This document shows positions 7,244-15,220 of a stretch of DNA of 64,000 nt, one piece after another (position 1 is the stretch's first letter; every line of letters starts with the position of its first letter). The notes beneath the pieces are model-generated. The model searched no databases. It saw only the letters and a program-made list of their open reading frames with translations, and was not told the DNA's origin. The translations under genes were made by a program, and so were the position numbers. Source of the stretch: Acidimicrobiia bacterium (lineage in GTDB: Bacteria > Actinomycetota > Acidimicrobiia > Acidimicrobiales > SKKL01); assembly GCA_041676705.1 (NCBI GenBank), contig JBAYRL010000001.1, forward strand, positions 434,001-498,000, given 5' to 3'.

Positions 7244-9694
7244 TCATGACCGTTCTCCGCTGGGGGTCCGACCTACGCTGCCGATCGCCTCGAACAGCAA
7301 CGACGGCTTGCCACCGAGTGAGTTGACGAAGATCGTCGTAACCGACAGAGCCATGGCGATCATCGCCCACACCGGGTAGACGAGCCCGGTGGCGGCGGCC
7401 GGAATACCGATCCCGTTGAACAAGAAGGCGATGGCGACGTTCTGACGGACCCTCCGGTAGCTAGAGCGGCTGATCTGCTGGGCGGTGAGGACAGCAGATA
7501 GGTCGTCGCGCAGGATGATCACGTCGGCGGACTCGACTGCGATGTCAGTGCCGCCACCCATAGCGATGCCAACGTCGGCTTGCATGAGGGCGGGCGCGTC
7601 GTTGATCCCGTCTCCGACCATGGCCACCCGGGTGCCGTCGGCTTGGATCTGGCGGACGATGTGGGCCTTACCATCGGGAAGTACCTCAGCGTGGACCTCG
7701 TCGATGCCGACCTGCTGGGCGACCACCCGGGCGGCGTGTTCGTTATCGCCAGTCACCATCGCCACGCGCATCCCAGCCGACCGCATGTGGCGCACCGCGT
7801 CTAGGGCGTCGGTGCGTAACTCGTTGCCGAGTCCCATGACGCCGACCAGCGTCCCGTCCACGGCGACCGCCGCCACGGTGCGGCCCGCTGCCTCCAGCGC
7901 CTCCACCGATTTGGCGAGATGGTCCGCGGGCACGCCGCGGTCGATGAGGAACTTGGGTCGGCCGACCAGCACATGGCGGGTCCCGACCCGTGCTTCGACG
8001 CCGAAGCCGGTGACCGAGACGAAGTCGTCGGGGTCGGCCACGGCGAGGCCGCGGGATGCGGCGGCGTCGATGACAGCCCGGGCCAGAGGGTGCTGCGAGT
8101 GGCTCTCGGCGGCCGCCGAGAGAGCGAGCAAGTCGTCTTCGGTGATGCCGTCCCCGATGGGGATGATCTCGAGCACCGCGGGGCGGCCCTCAGTGATAGT
8201 CCCGGTCTTGTCGAGAAGGACCGTACGTACCTGGCCGAAGGTCTGGAAGGCCTCGCCGGTGCGCATAATGATGCCGCGGTCGGCGGCTTCGCCGGCGCCT
8301 CGCACGATAGCGAGCGGAGCGGCGATGCCGACTGCACATGGATAGCCCATGACCAGCACCGAGATCCCGGCGAACACGGCACGGCGCACGTCCGGCTCAC
8401 CGTCGAGCAAGACCGTGGCGATGAGCCAGACCACCAGGGCGCCCGCCGCCACCAATAGCACGGTGGGGGTGTAAACCCGGAGCACCCGGTCGACGAGGTG
8501 CAAGATGCCGGGCTTGAGAGCCCGGGCGTCCTCGACGTGGCGGACGACCTGGGCCAAGAAGCTGTCTGCACCGACCCGGGCGACCTCGACCAGCAGGGTG
8601 CCGTCGCCGTTGATGGAACCGCCGATGACCTCGTCGTTGACTGAGCGGTCCACCGGCACGGGCTCACCAGTGACCAGGGACAGGTCGACGGCGGAATGGC
8701 CTCTTTCAACCCGCCCGTCGACGGGGATGCGCTCGCCGGGGCGCACCCGCACCAGATCACCGACTTGGACCTGATCGATGGGGACGTCCCGCTCGATACC
8801 GCCGCCCACGACCCGGGCCGTGTCGGGCTGGAGGTTGAGAAGCTTCCTGACCGCTTGGCTGGAGCGGGTCTTGACCAGCAGCGACAGCCACTCCGAGAAG
8901 ATGTGGTAGTTCGCGACGAGGACGGTCACAGCGAAGAACGGCGCGGTCGGGTAGTCATCCAGCACGCCGGTCAGGCCGATGACCCCGCCGGCCATACCGG
9001 CGAAGGCGCCGACCTCCAGGAGCACGTGCTGGTTGAGGATGCGTGGCCGGGCCGACTGATACGCCATGCGCAAGATGTGCAGCGCCACGCCGAAGACGAC
9101 GAACAGCGCCAGCCCGCCCGTGATCCACCCCGCGGCCGACTCGTCGATGACCCCGGAGGCGCGCCCCGCTACCGCCGCCGCGGCAGGCCCCATCAGCGCC
9201 AGCGCGCCAGCAGCAGCCGGGACAGGACCGGCCGGGCGCAGAATGGCGTAGGCGACCGGCACCATCAGGGCGAACACCGACAGCGGCACGAGCACCGACC
9301 AGATGCCGGTGACGTTGGCGATGAGCGCGATGGCGGTCAGACTGGCACCCACGGCCACTAGGAGGCGTTTGCCTTCGCGGACGAGGTCGGCCTCTTCCTC
9401 CTCGAACGGGCGCAGCTTGCGGGGGTCGTAGAGGTCATAGCCAATGTCGCGCAGCGTGGTCAGGATGTCCTCGGGACGGACCAGGCTCGGGTCGTAATCG
9501 ACCAGGGCCTGCTCGTGGGTGAGGCTCACCGCCACCTTCTCGACGCCCGGCTGGCGGCCGAGGGCCTTCTCGATCGTTCCGGTGCACAACGAGCAGTGGA
9601 GCCCGGCGATCCGTGCCCGGATCCGAGCATGGCCCTCCAGGTGACTCGGCTCCTCCAACCACAGCGCCTCGGTTTCGGATGCGGTCGTCGTCAT
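7244..9694 (-). CDS. Heavy-metal P1B-type ATPase with YPC metal motif
   Basis: The 816-residue pump has an N-terminal HMA domain (GLHCSLCTGTIEKAL, C34 and C37), a membrane region, the actuator motif LVTGEPVPV, the phosphorylation motif DKTGT (D about 495), an SQHPLA nucleotide-site motif, and MVTGDN and GDGINDAPAL in the hinge. It would expel a soft metal ion using ATP. The transmembrane metal motif, normally CPC in copper pumps, reads GYPCAVG (Y about 451). One base change in the first Cys codon would produce this. The start ATG at 9694 overlaps the stop of the CopZ-like gene (ATGA), so chaperone and pump are co-translated from the MerR-type promoter at 9949-9980. The metal is undetermined. 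Confidence 0.92.
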   Translation of the reverse strand: MTTTASETEALWLEEPSHLEGHARIRARIAGLHCSLCTGTIEKALGRQPGVEKVAVSLTHEQALVDYDPSLVRPEDILTTLRDIGYDLYDPRKLRPFEEEEADLVREGKRLLVAVGASLTAIALIANVTGIWSVLVPLSVFALMVPVAYAILRPAGPVPAAAGALALMGPAAAAVAGRASGVIDESAAGWITGGLALFVVFGVALHILRMAYQSARPRILNQHVLLEVGAFAGMAGGVIGLTGVLDDYPTAPFFAVTVLVANYHIFSEWLSLLVKTRSSQAVRKLLNLQPDTARVVGGGIERDVPIDQVQVGDLVRVRPGERIPVDGRVERGHSAVDLSLVTGEPVPVDRSVNDEVIGGSINGDGTLLVEVARVGADSFLAQVVRHVEDARALKPGILHLVDRVLRVYTPTVLLVAAGALVVWLIATVLLDGEPDVRRAVFAGISVLVMGYPCAVGIAAPLAIVRGAGEAADRGIIMRTGEAFQTFGQVRTVLLDKTGTITEGRPAVLEIIPIGDGITEDDLLALSAAAESHSQHPLARAVIDAAASRGLAVADPDDFVSVTGFGVEARVGTRHVLVGRPKFLIDRGVPADHLAKSVEALEAAGRTVAAVAVDGTLVGVMGLGNELRTDALDAVRHMRSAGMRVAMVTGDNEHAARVVAQQVGIDEVHAEVLPDGKAHIVRQIQADGTRVAMVGDGINDAPALMQADVGIAMGGGTDIAVESADVIILRDDLSAVLTAQQISRSSYRRVRQNVAIAFLFNGIGIPAAATGLVYPVWAMIAMALSVTTIFVNSLGGKPSLLFEAIGSVGRTPSGERS

Positions 9695-9912
9695 TGGGGC
9701 TGGGACTCCTGGATCTCGTAGCCAGCGTCGCTGAGGCGCTGGCGGATCACCTGTTCTGGCGCCTCGGCGGGGTCGTGGTCGACGACGACGCTGCCACTGC
9801 GGTGATCGGCATCCACCTTGCGGACGCCGTCGAGGCGGCTGAGCGAGGTGGCGATGCGGGACTCGCAGCCGGTACAGCTCATGCCAGTCACGGTGATTTG
9901 AAGACGGCTCAT
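9691..9912 (-). CDS. CopZ-like HMA metallochaperone
   Basis: The 73-residue protein is a single heavy-metal-associated domain with the metal site MSCTGCESRI (C13 and C16) and the usual beta-alpha-beta-beta-alpha-beta length. It would carry a copper-like ion in the cytoplasm to the neighbouring P-type ATPase. The ATG at 9912 lies behind AGGAG. A longer reading from further upstream would cross the operator and is rejected. It is first in a two-gene operon and overlaps the ATPase start. Confidence 0.88.
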   Translation of the reverse strand: MSRLQITVTGMSCTGCESRIATSLSRLDGVRKVDADHRSGSVVVDHDPAEAPEQVIRQRLSDAGYEIQESQPQ

Positions 9913-9948
9913 AGGGGGATACTCCTGTCGATCTGTGGTTCCGCATGC

Positions 9949-9980
9949 ACCGTAGACCTTCCATCTGACTAGAAGGTCAA
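9949..9980 (-). promoter_or_regulatory. MerR-type promoter of the chaperone-ATPase operon
   Basis: Read on the minus strand, TTGACC (9980-9975) and TACGGT (9954-9949) are separated by exactly 20 bp. The spacer holds an inverted repeat with arms ACCTTC (9956-9961) and GAAGGT (9972-9977). The layout is nearly the same as at 1949-1980, so a MerR-family protein, most simply the one at 10092, should activate it when metal is present. Confidence 0.82.
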
Positions 9981-10056
9981 GGGAAACCTCGAAGGCGCCA
10001 GCGTCGCAGAACACGCTTCTTGAGAAGGCCGGATCAGCTGAGCATCGGCCGAGCTA

Positions 10057-10074
10057 TCCTTCTAGCCAGAAGGA
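10057..10074 (+). promoter_or_regulatory. CCTTCT inverted repeat before the second merR gene
   Basis: TCCTTCT (10057-10063) and AGAAGGA (10068-10074) form a perfect 7+7 dyad with a 4-base centre, ending six bases before the GGAGG site of the merR gene. A smaller dyad, CTTCT/AGAAG, lies at 10016-10027. The half-sites resemble those in the ATPase promoter, so this is a likely autoregulation site. No clear -10/-35 pair was assigned. Confidence 0.5.
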
Positions 10075-10091
10075 ATGTTGGAGGTGTGTGC

Positions 10092-10526
10092 GTGCGTATT
10101 GGAGAACTGGCCAACCAGCTCGGCCTGAACCCCAGGACCATCCGCTACTACGAGAGCATCGGGCTTCTCCCAGAACCAGCGCGGACTCCGTCCGGCTACC
10201 GGGACTACGACGAACGGGCCGGTGAGCTGCTCACCTTCATAAGGACCGCGCAGGGCCTTGGCATCACCCTCGATGAGATCCGCGAGATCCTCGCTGTGCG
10301 GGACCGAGGCCAACAACCCTGCAGCTACGTGCGCGATCTTCTCCGCCAGCAGGTCGACGACATCGACGAGCGCATTGCCGAGCTCGGCCGACTCCGCAAC
10401 GAACTCGTCACCCTCGACGCCATCGCCGACCAGCTGCCCGACCCTGGGCCTGGCCAGTGCCGACTAATCGAACACGTCCGCCAGATCCAGCCAGCCAGCG
10501 AACGCGTCACTGCGACACGCCTCTGA
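10092..10526 (+). CDS. MerR-family metal-responsive regulator
   Basis: The 144-residue protein has the MerR DNA-binding domain (RIGELANQLGLNPRTIRYYE), the wing RTPSGYRDYD and a long dimer helix. C77 (QQPCSYV) and C123 (GQCRLIEH) with H128 nearby are candidate metal ligands, closer to the ZntR/MerR arrangement than to the paired loop cysteines of CueR. The GTG at 10092 is preferred because it gives the conserved RIGELA start and follows GGAGG by seven bases. The gene diverges from the CopZ-like/ATPase operon and probably controls its promoter. Confidence 0.88.
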   Translation: MRIGELANQLGLNPRTIRYYESIGLLPEPARTPSGYRDYDERAGELLTFIRTAQGLGITLDEIREILAVRDRGQQPCSYVRDLLRQQVDDIDERIAELGRLRNELVTLDAIADQLPDPGPGQCRLIEHVRQIQPASERVTATRL

Positions 10527-10697
10527 AACACACCCTCGAGCCTTGAGCATTCCGCTCGGGCACGTCCGGGTCCACGTCGGCCGACCACCGGTCGGTGGAC
10601 TTCAGTGGGGGTCGAGCGATCGACTCGAAGTGGTGGTCAGGTCCATAGGTCGCGCCCAGGATGGCTCCTTGCAGGCGGGTGACGCGGGCTGCCTCGG

Positions 10698-10945
10698 TCA
10701 ACGAGTGAACTCAACATCGAGGCTGGCAAGCAGTGCACGGACGGGCTGCTCGATGTCGTCGCGGATGGGCCGGCCAAGGCGTCGACGCCTTGGCCGGCGG
10801 GGTCTTCGAGCTCCCAGTCCTCATACCGGGTCCCAGGGAAGTACGGGCCACAGCCCATGGTCACGACGACGTCCGCGGCCTGGACGATCCCGGAAGTCCA
10901 TGGCTTGGGGAACTCCTGAGCAATGTCGATGCCGACCTAGGCCAT
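10698..10945 (-). pseudogene. arsC: arsC remnant (arsenate reductase), frameshifted at a palindrome
   Basis: The minus strand reads GIDIAQEFPKPWT, then AADVVVTMGCG, YFPGTRYEDWELEDPAGQGV and DALAG, and in the next frame RPIRDDIEQPVRALLASLDV with a TGA stop. This matches the C-terminal two thirds of actinobacterial LMW-phosphatase-type arsenate reductases (TMGCGDACPxFPGxxYEDW...AGQGVDAVRPIRDDI). The N-terminal catalytic Cys loop is missing and two residues after MGCG are deleted. The frame breaks inside a perfect 30-bp palindrome (10769-10798). It sits downstream of the acr3-like gene on the same strand, as arsC often does. Confidence 0.75.
10769..10798. repeat. Perfect 30-bp palindrome inside the arsC remnant
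   Basis: The 15-base arm GCCGGCCAAGGCGTC is followed at once by its exact reverse complement, with no loop. The right arm coincides with the point where the arsC reading frame breaks. Confidence 0.95.
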
Positions 10946-11042
10946 GACCGCAACCGCTGACGGGTTAACCGCTGTGCCGGGTTCAGAGCCGCCGGACCAC
11001 TCACCGAACCCGCCGCCATCCCCAACTAGAACCCAGACGGCA

Positions 11043-11999
11043 TCACCGGACGATTCGAGACCCGACTTCTCGCGTGAGGAGGTGAGCTGCCCCGGAAAGC
11101 ACAGGCAGCTCGAGAAGCGGGCCGACAACAAGGGCCACAGCGATTAGGGGCTGGTCGGGGAACGCCGCGGTGGCAATGGCGAGCGCGATGGGCGAGTTAC
11201 GGGCCATCGTCGTCATTGTGAGGGTGACCCGCTCGGCGGGTGCGAGACCAAGCCACGTCGATATCGCGTTGGCGATCCCGTAGGCCACGGCAAAGAACAC
11301 GAGCAGCGGCACCAGCAGCCGCAAAAGCGCGTCCGGTTCGTCGATGACCAGCTGAGCATGCGTAGCGAAGATCGCGATGACAGCCACGGCGAGCAGGGCC
11401 AGACCGACCGGCTCGGAGTGGTCGAGGAGCGCATTGAGGCGTTCGCCCCTCCCTGTCCACGCCGCCGCCAGGCGGAGGCCGACGGCGACCGTGAGGGGGA
11501 TGCCGAGGACGACCGCGACGCTGACTAACAGGTCGCCGACGGGAATATCGGCTGCGGTGCCGGTGAGGGCGACGACGAACAACGGCAACAGGGCGAGTTG
11601 CAGGATCAGGTTCACCGGCAATAAGGCGGCACCGAGTGCGACGTTGCCCCGTGCCGTAGCGATGAACACCAGATACCAATCGGTGCACGGTGTTACCAAC
11701 AACATGACCAGCCCGATACGCAGATCCGGGTCGTTGACGAGGAACATCCAACCGAGCCCACCAGCAAACAGCGGCACCCATACAAAGTTGATGACCAAAC
11801 TCACCCACGCCGTCCGTGGATGCGGGCGGATCGCTTCCGCGAACGCACCCGAGTGGATACCAGCGAACGTGAGGGCCAGCAGCCCCACCAACGAGGGAAC
11901 AACCAGGCGCTCCGCGTGGTCTCCGATCTCAGTGGTCAGTCCAAGAGTAAGACCGATGGCGACAGCGCCGAGCACCACGGGCACCTGCCACCGCGTCAC
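11043..11999 (-). CDS. Acr3-type arsenite exporter (BASS superfamily)
   Basis: The 318-residue protein has about ten membrane helices and the segment LLVTPCTDWYLVFIATARGN followed by LGAALLPVNLILQLALLP, which corresponds to the conserved Cys-containing fourth helix of Acr3 permeases and their bile-acid-symporter relatives. Such proteins expel arsenite from the cell. The GTG at 11999 gives the shortest sensible N-terminus before the first helix. The arsC remnant lies downstream, so this was probably an arsenic-resistance operon. With arsC broken, the pump could still act on arsenite. No intact ArsR gene is nearby. Confidence 0.82.
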   Translation of the reverse strand: MTRWQVPVVLGAVAIGLTLGLTTEIGDHAERLVVPSLVGLLALTFAGIHSGAFAEAIRPHPRTAWVSLVINFVWVPLFAGGLGWMFLVNDPDLRIGLVMLLVTPCTDWYLVFIATARGNVALGAALLPVNLILQLALLPLFVVALTGTAADIPVGDLLVSVAVVLGIPLTVAVGLRLAAAWTGRGERLNALLDHSEPVGLALLAVAVIAIFATHAQLVIDEPDALLRLLVPLLVFFAVAYGIANAISTWLGLAPAERVTLTMTTMARNSPIALAIATAAFPDQPLIAVALVVGPLLELPVLSGAAHLLTREVGSRIVR

Positions 12000-12024
12000 C
12001 CGACCACCACAGCCTCACCGTCAC

Positions 12025-12290
12025 TCACGAGGCTTCCCACGTTAACAACGCCTCCCCGAACACCGTGGCCGACATCGACGCACCTTCAGGTGGCGCGGTG
12101 ACCTCAAGCGATATCCCGCCGGAATCGACCGTGAGCGCTAACGAGAAGAACAAACAGCAGTCACGCTCAGCTTCAACCAACTCGGCTACCCCAATCAGAT
12201 CCGTCGAGGTGCTGAACTCGAACCGCAGTCCGCCAGGAATCTCATCACGCCCGACGGCGCTCCGAAGTAGACGATGCTACTGGCCGATGC
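12025..12290 (-). pseudogene. 5'-truncated remnant with an ERDCC motif
   Basis: An open stretch reads GRDEIPGGLRFEF, then LIGVAELVEAERDCCLFFSL and ISLEVTAPPEG before a TGA. A double cysteine after an acidic helix and a following beta-rich half recall small actinobacterial proteins found near metal and mercury genes. A TAG closes the frame upstream and there is no plausible start codon, so only the C-terminal half seems to remain. The family identification is from memory and tentative. Confidence 0.4.
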
Positions 12291-12488
12291 GCCTCACAGA
12301 CCGGCTCCACGGGTTAATCGAGGAATCGGACGCGGCGGCGCTCGCCGATGAAACCAAACCGTCAGCCAGATACCAGAGCCACTGTCACCCACCGACCGGG
12401 ACAACACACCCCGTATTCTGACAAGTGCTGACAAATCGCGGACAAATACCCTTTTACGCCACCAGAACCCCTACCCAAAACCAGCGAT

Positions 12489-12510
12489 GACCAGCACTTT
12501 CGCGCTGGTC
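12489..12510 (-). terminator. Hairpin downstream of tRNA-Leu(GAG)
   Basis: GACCAGC and GCTGGTC form a 7-bp stem closing an 8-base loop. Reading leftward it follows the 3' end of the tRNA gene by a few bases, and a short T-containing stretch (GGTTTTGGG) comes after. This is probably a transcription end or processing hairpin. Confidence 0.45.
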
Positions 12511-12513
12511 ACG

Positions 12514-12600
12514 TGGTGTCGGAGGGGGGACTTGAACCCCCACGTCCTTTCGGACACTAGCCCCTCAAGCTAGCGCGTCTACCGATTCCGCCACTCCGAC
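12514..12600 (-). tRNA. tRNA-Leu (anticodon GAG)
   Basis: The minus strand folds as a class II tRNA with acceptor arms GTCGGAG and CTCCGAC, discriminator A and an encoded CCA. The anticodon stem CTAGC/GCTAG closes the loop TTGAGGG, giving GAG for CTC/CTT leucine codons. A long variable arm (TGTCCGAAAGGACGT) and the T-arm GGTTCAAGTCC are present. It marks the right boundary of the GC-rich accessory region. Confidence 0.96.
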
Positions 12601-12701
12601 GTGGCCTACCTCGTCGAGGCAAGAACGTTTAGCATAGCGCCGTCACACAGAGATGTGAAAGTGGCTGTCAAGGAAACTGCGGCCCGAAAATCCAACCGAG
12701 T

Positions 12702-13655
12702 TCAGCCTAGTTTTTCACGCAACCGATGCACGTCATCCGCAGACCGATTTTGACCGCGTACCTCTTCAATCTGCGCTGCAGAAAGCGATGCTTTCCCAGC
12801 CGGTGTATCGCCACCCCAGCTTGTCACCACATAGTCAACCACGGCCGCCAACTCTGCATCACTGAGATGCCCCCAGCTCGGCATGACCCCGTTGTATGAA
12901 TCTCCGTTCACCTCGATTGAACCTTGTAGACCATAAACCAGCACATTGGCCACGTAGTTCGCGCCACCTTCATGGCCTAACAGATCGGATAGGTGTCCGG
13001 CCAAAGGTGGAAATGAGCCTGGCAAACCTTCACCATTAGGTTGATGGCATGATGCACAGTTCTGGTAGACGGCGGCACCATCCACCTGGCCGTTTACCAT
13101 GGGCGCTGCTTCTGGGGTGGGCAAGTGTACGTGTCGGTTTTCGACGCCGAACCCAAAAGCTGCTGCCCACGCCATCACGCCCACCACCGCGCTCAGCACC
13201 CAGCCTGCTGACTTTGAAAACATATAGCCCGCAAAGGTGGTCACCACGCTTAAAATGACATACCAAAGATGCACCCATGCATGTATCCACGGGCGTGCTT
13301 CAATGTATTCATACATCGAAGGCCACATAAGAAACATAACCGCAGCTGGCGCCAAGATAGCGGCTATTAACCACGCTGAGTGACCAATGCGGGGCCGGCC
13401 TGTTTCGTCGCGGGGCATTTGGTCTTTGTCCCCCAAGAGTAATTGCGCCAGCCCCACTCCCCACAGCGCACCTCCGACCATATAAAACAGATGTTCAATG
13501 TGGTGGTCGTGAATGCTGGTTTCCGGCGGTGGAAGACCGACAAGGAATACGCCCTGGAGCACAAAGAGCAGGCCAACAACCAAAATTATGTAGGTGTGTC
13601 GGCGCGATGCTGACCGGCGAGAAGCGGTCGAGCGACTTACGGTAGAGGAATTCAC
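12702..13655 (-). CDS. Membrane-anchored cytochrome c of the oxidase operon
   Basis: The 317-residue protein starts with several membrane helices (about residues 20-180) and ends in a class I cytochrome c domain with haem site CASCH (about 200-204) and the Met ligand in GVMPSWG. The C-terminal domain faces the outside and would pass electrons to the CuA centre of the oxidase encoded upstream. The GTG start at 13655 overlaps the subunit I stop (GTGA) and follows GGAGG, so the two are translationally coupled. The joined membrane part is longer than a simple anchor and may stand in for a missing small subunit. Confidence 0.8.
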   Translation of the reverse strand: MNSSTVSRSTASRRSASRRHTYIILVVGLLFVLQGVFLVGLPPPETSIHDHHIEHLFYMVGGALWGVGLAQLLLGDKDQMPRDETGRPRIGHSAWLIAAILAPAAVMFLMWPSMYEYIEARPWIHAWVHLWYVILSVVTTFAGYMFSKSAGWVLSAVVGVMAWAAAFGFGVENRHVHLPTPEAAPMVNGQVDGAAVYQNCASCHQPNGEGLPGSFPPLAGHLSDLLGHEGGANYVANVLVYGLQGSIEVNGDSYNGVMPSWGHLSDAELAAVVDYVVTSWGGDTPAGKASLSAAQIEEVRGQNRSADDVHRLREKLG

Positions 13656-15220
13656 GGTGCCTCCAAGGTTGAAACAGGTGAACCGTTAGCCGAACCGGCT
13701 CCGTCAGCAGAACCGGCATTGACGAGCCCAGCCAAGCCATCTTGACTTTGGTTTCTCCACAACCGAGCGCCTTCATAAAGACAGACCAACAAGCCGCCCA
13801 GCAACACAATGGCCCCCACGGACGCTAAAGCTGATAAACCTTGGCCTGGGTCGGGCTGCACCATGTACCGGCGTGGAACACCTTCGGCCCCACTTACATA
13901 AAACCCGGTCAAGAACAGTGCGGTACCACCAAATACCATCACGCCTATCAACCAGCGCATGGCCGGGCTAGAGCGTTGATGGTGTCGCTCTTCGGCCTGT
14001 AGGAACACCCATCCCAAGGCGAAATAGAGGCATGAACCTAACAAATAATTGTGGAAATGCCCCGGCACCCACAGTGTGTTATGCAGATGAACGTTAAAGG
14101 GAACACTGGCATCTAATAGTGCTCCTGCCCCGCCAATGATCCAACCGGCCATACCGGCATACATAAATATCGATCCAACCGACCAGCGGACTTTAGCTCG
14201 CCAAATGAGCATTAATCCGCCGTAAACCGTTACTACCGACACCGGCACCGCTGACATGTACGAGAATACCTGACCGGAGTATTGCAGAATCAATGGCTGT
14301 GCATAATCCAAGTACATGTGGTGGAAATAGGCGGTGAGAACAAAAATCATGGTCCCCCACCAAGCCACTACAAACACCGCGTTGGTGTTCCATTTTCGAT
14401 TTGTATAACGCGGTAGTCCTACATATACAAACGCTAGAAGCATGTAGATAATAAAATTGGCAATGCTATGACCAAAGAAATAGGTAAGGTTTTTTGCCCA
14501 TATAGTATCTAAGGGAATAGCGGGGTTTATCCAGTGAACGATTAAGGCCACGCCAATAACCATGCCGCCAGCCGACATAACCATACCGTCAACAGAAATA
14601 ACGATGGCCGGTAGCATCTGAGCCGGTAAAGGTTCACGTCCTGCGGCCTTGAACTGCTTTGCGTGAAACACCATGTCCCAGCCCAAGGCATCGCGAAGGC
14701 TACCTGAGCGGCGGATGACGGCTTTTAATATCTGTAGCGACCAAACCGTCCATCCAGCGGTGATAACCATAATACCGATTAGGAAAGAGCCGATCGACCA
14801 GTTAGGCCAAGTGGGGTTGTAAAACGGCAGCGGATACAAAAAAGTCCATGCGGCCCCGAACTTTCCGACAACGGTGGCCGCAATCACCATTGCTACCCCA
14901 GCCACAATTAGTCCAAAAGCCCACCAGGCTAAACGAATGTCCATGTCGACCTCGCGCCGAACGAGGTACCAAATTCCACCCATGCCGCATAGAAGCAGCG
15001 ACACCACCATTCCCGCCCCGTGCAAGGTAAGTAAAGAATAAAATATTTCAGGATCAAGGCTGATCCAGCCAGCTTGCGTGATGCGCATGGTTAATCCCAC
15101 CAGCATCAGCAAAAAAGCCACCGATAGACCAGTAGCTATATAGACAGCCATGACTCGTCTACCATCGGAGGAATCAAATTGGCGGCTATGAGCACTAATG
15201 GTTTCAGTCATTTCCTTCAC
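13652..15220 (-). CDS. Haem-copper terminal oxidase subunit I, divergent
   Basis: The 522-residue protein has about 13 membrane helices. Copper B ligands are visible as H251 (FFGHS) and H300/H301 (YFHHMY), spaced as in cytochrome oxidases, and haem ligands lie in WVPGHFHNYL. It would reduce oxygen, or possibly nitric oxide, using electrons from the cytochrome c encoded next to it. In A- and B-type oxidases the residue four after the first Cu-B His is the cross-linked Tyr (HPEVY); here it is N255 (HSIAN). The start is GTG 15220, or ATG 15211, both overlapping the subunit II stop. I cannot place it in a named oxidase class from sequence alone. Confidence 0.85.
   Translation of the reverse strand: MKEMTETISAHSRQFDSSDGRRVMAVYIATGLSVAFLLMLVGLTMRITQAGWISLDPEIFYSLLTLHGAGMVVSLLLCGMGGIWYLVRREVDMDIRLAWWAFGLIVAGVAMVIAATVVGKFGAAWTFLYPLPFYNPTWPNWSIGSFLIGIMVITAGWTVWSLQILKAVIRRSGSLRDALGWDMVFHAKQFKAAGREPLPAQMLPAIVISVDGMVMSAGGMVIGVALIVHWINPAIPLDTIWAKNLTYFFGHSIANFIIYMLLAFVYVGLPRYTNRKWNTNAVFVVAWWGTMIFVLTAYFHHMYLDYAQPLILQYSGQVFSYMSAVPVSVVTVYGGLMLIWRAKVRWSVGSIFMYAGMAGWIIGGAGALLDASVPFNVHLHNTLWVPGHFHNYLLGSCLYFALGWVFLQAEERHHQRSSPAMRWLIGVMVFGGTALFLTGFYVSGAEGVPRRYMVQPDPGQGLSALASVGAIVLLGGLLVCLYEGARLWRNQSQDGLAGLVNAGSADGAGSANGSPVSTLEAP

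Noticed and set aside
11377..12045. 222-residue plus-strand frame opposite the Acr3-like gene
   Set aside because: Thr/Arg/Pro-rich shadow with no motif; the membrane protein on the other strand is convincing.
12065..12421. 118-residue plus-strand frame near the tRNA
   Set aside because: Ser-rich with no motif; the other strand carries the ERDCC remnant.
1100..12600. Attachment-site repeat of the tRNA-Leu 3' end at the left edge of the island
   Set aside because: I looked for the T-arm/acceptor sequence near 1090-1200 and found no copy, and no integrase gene is present.
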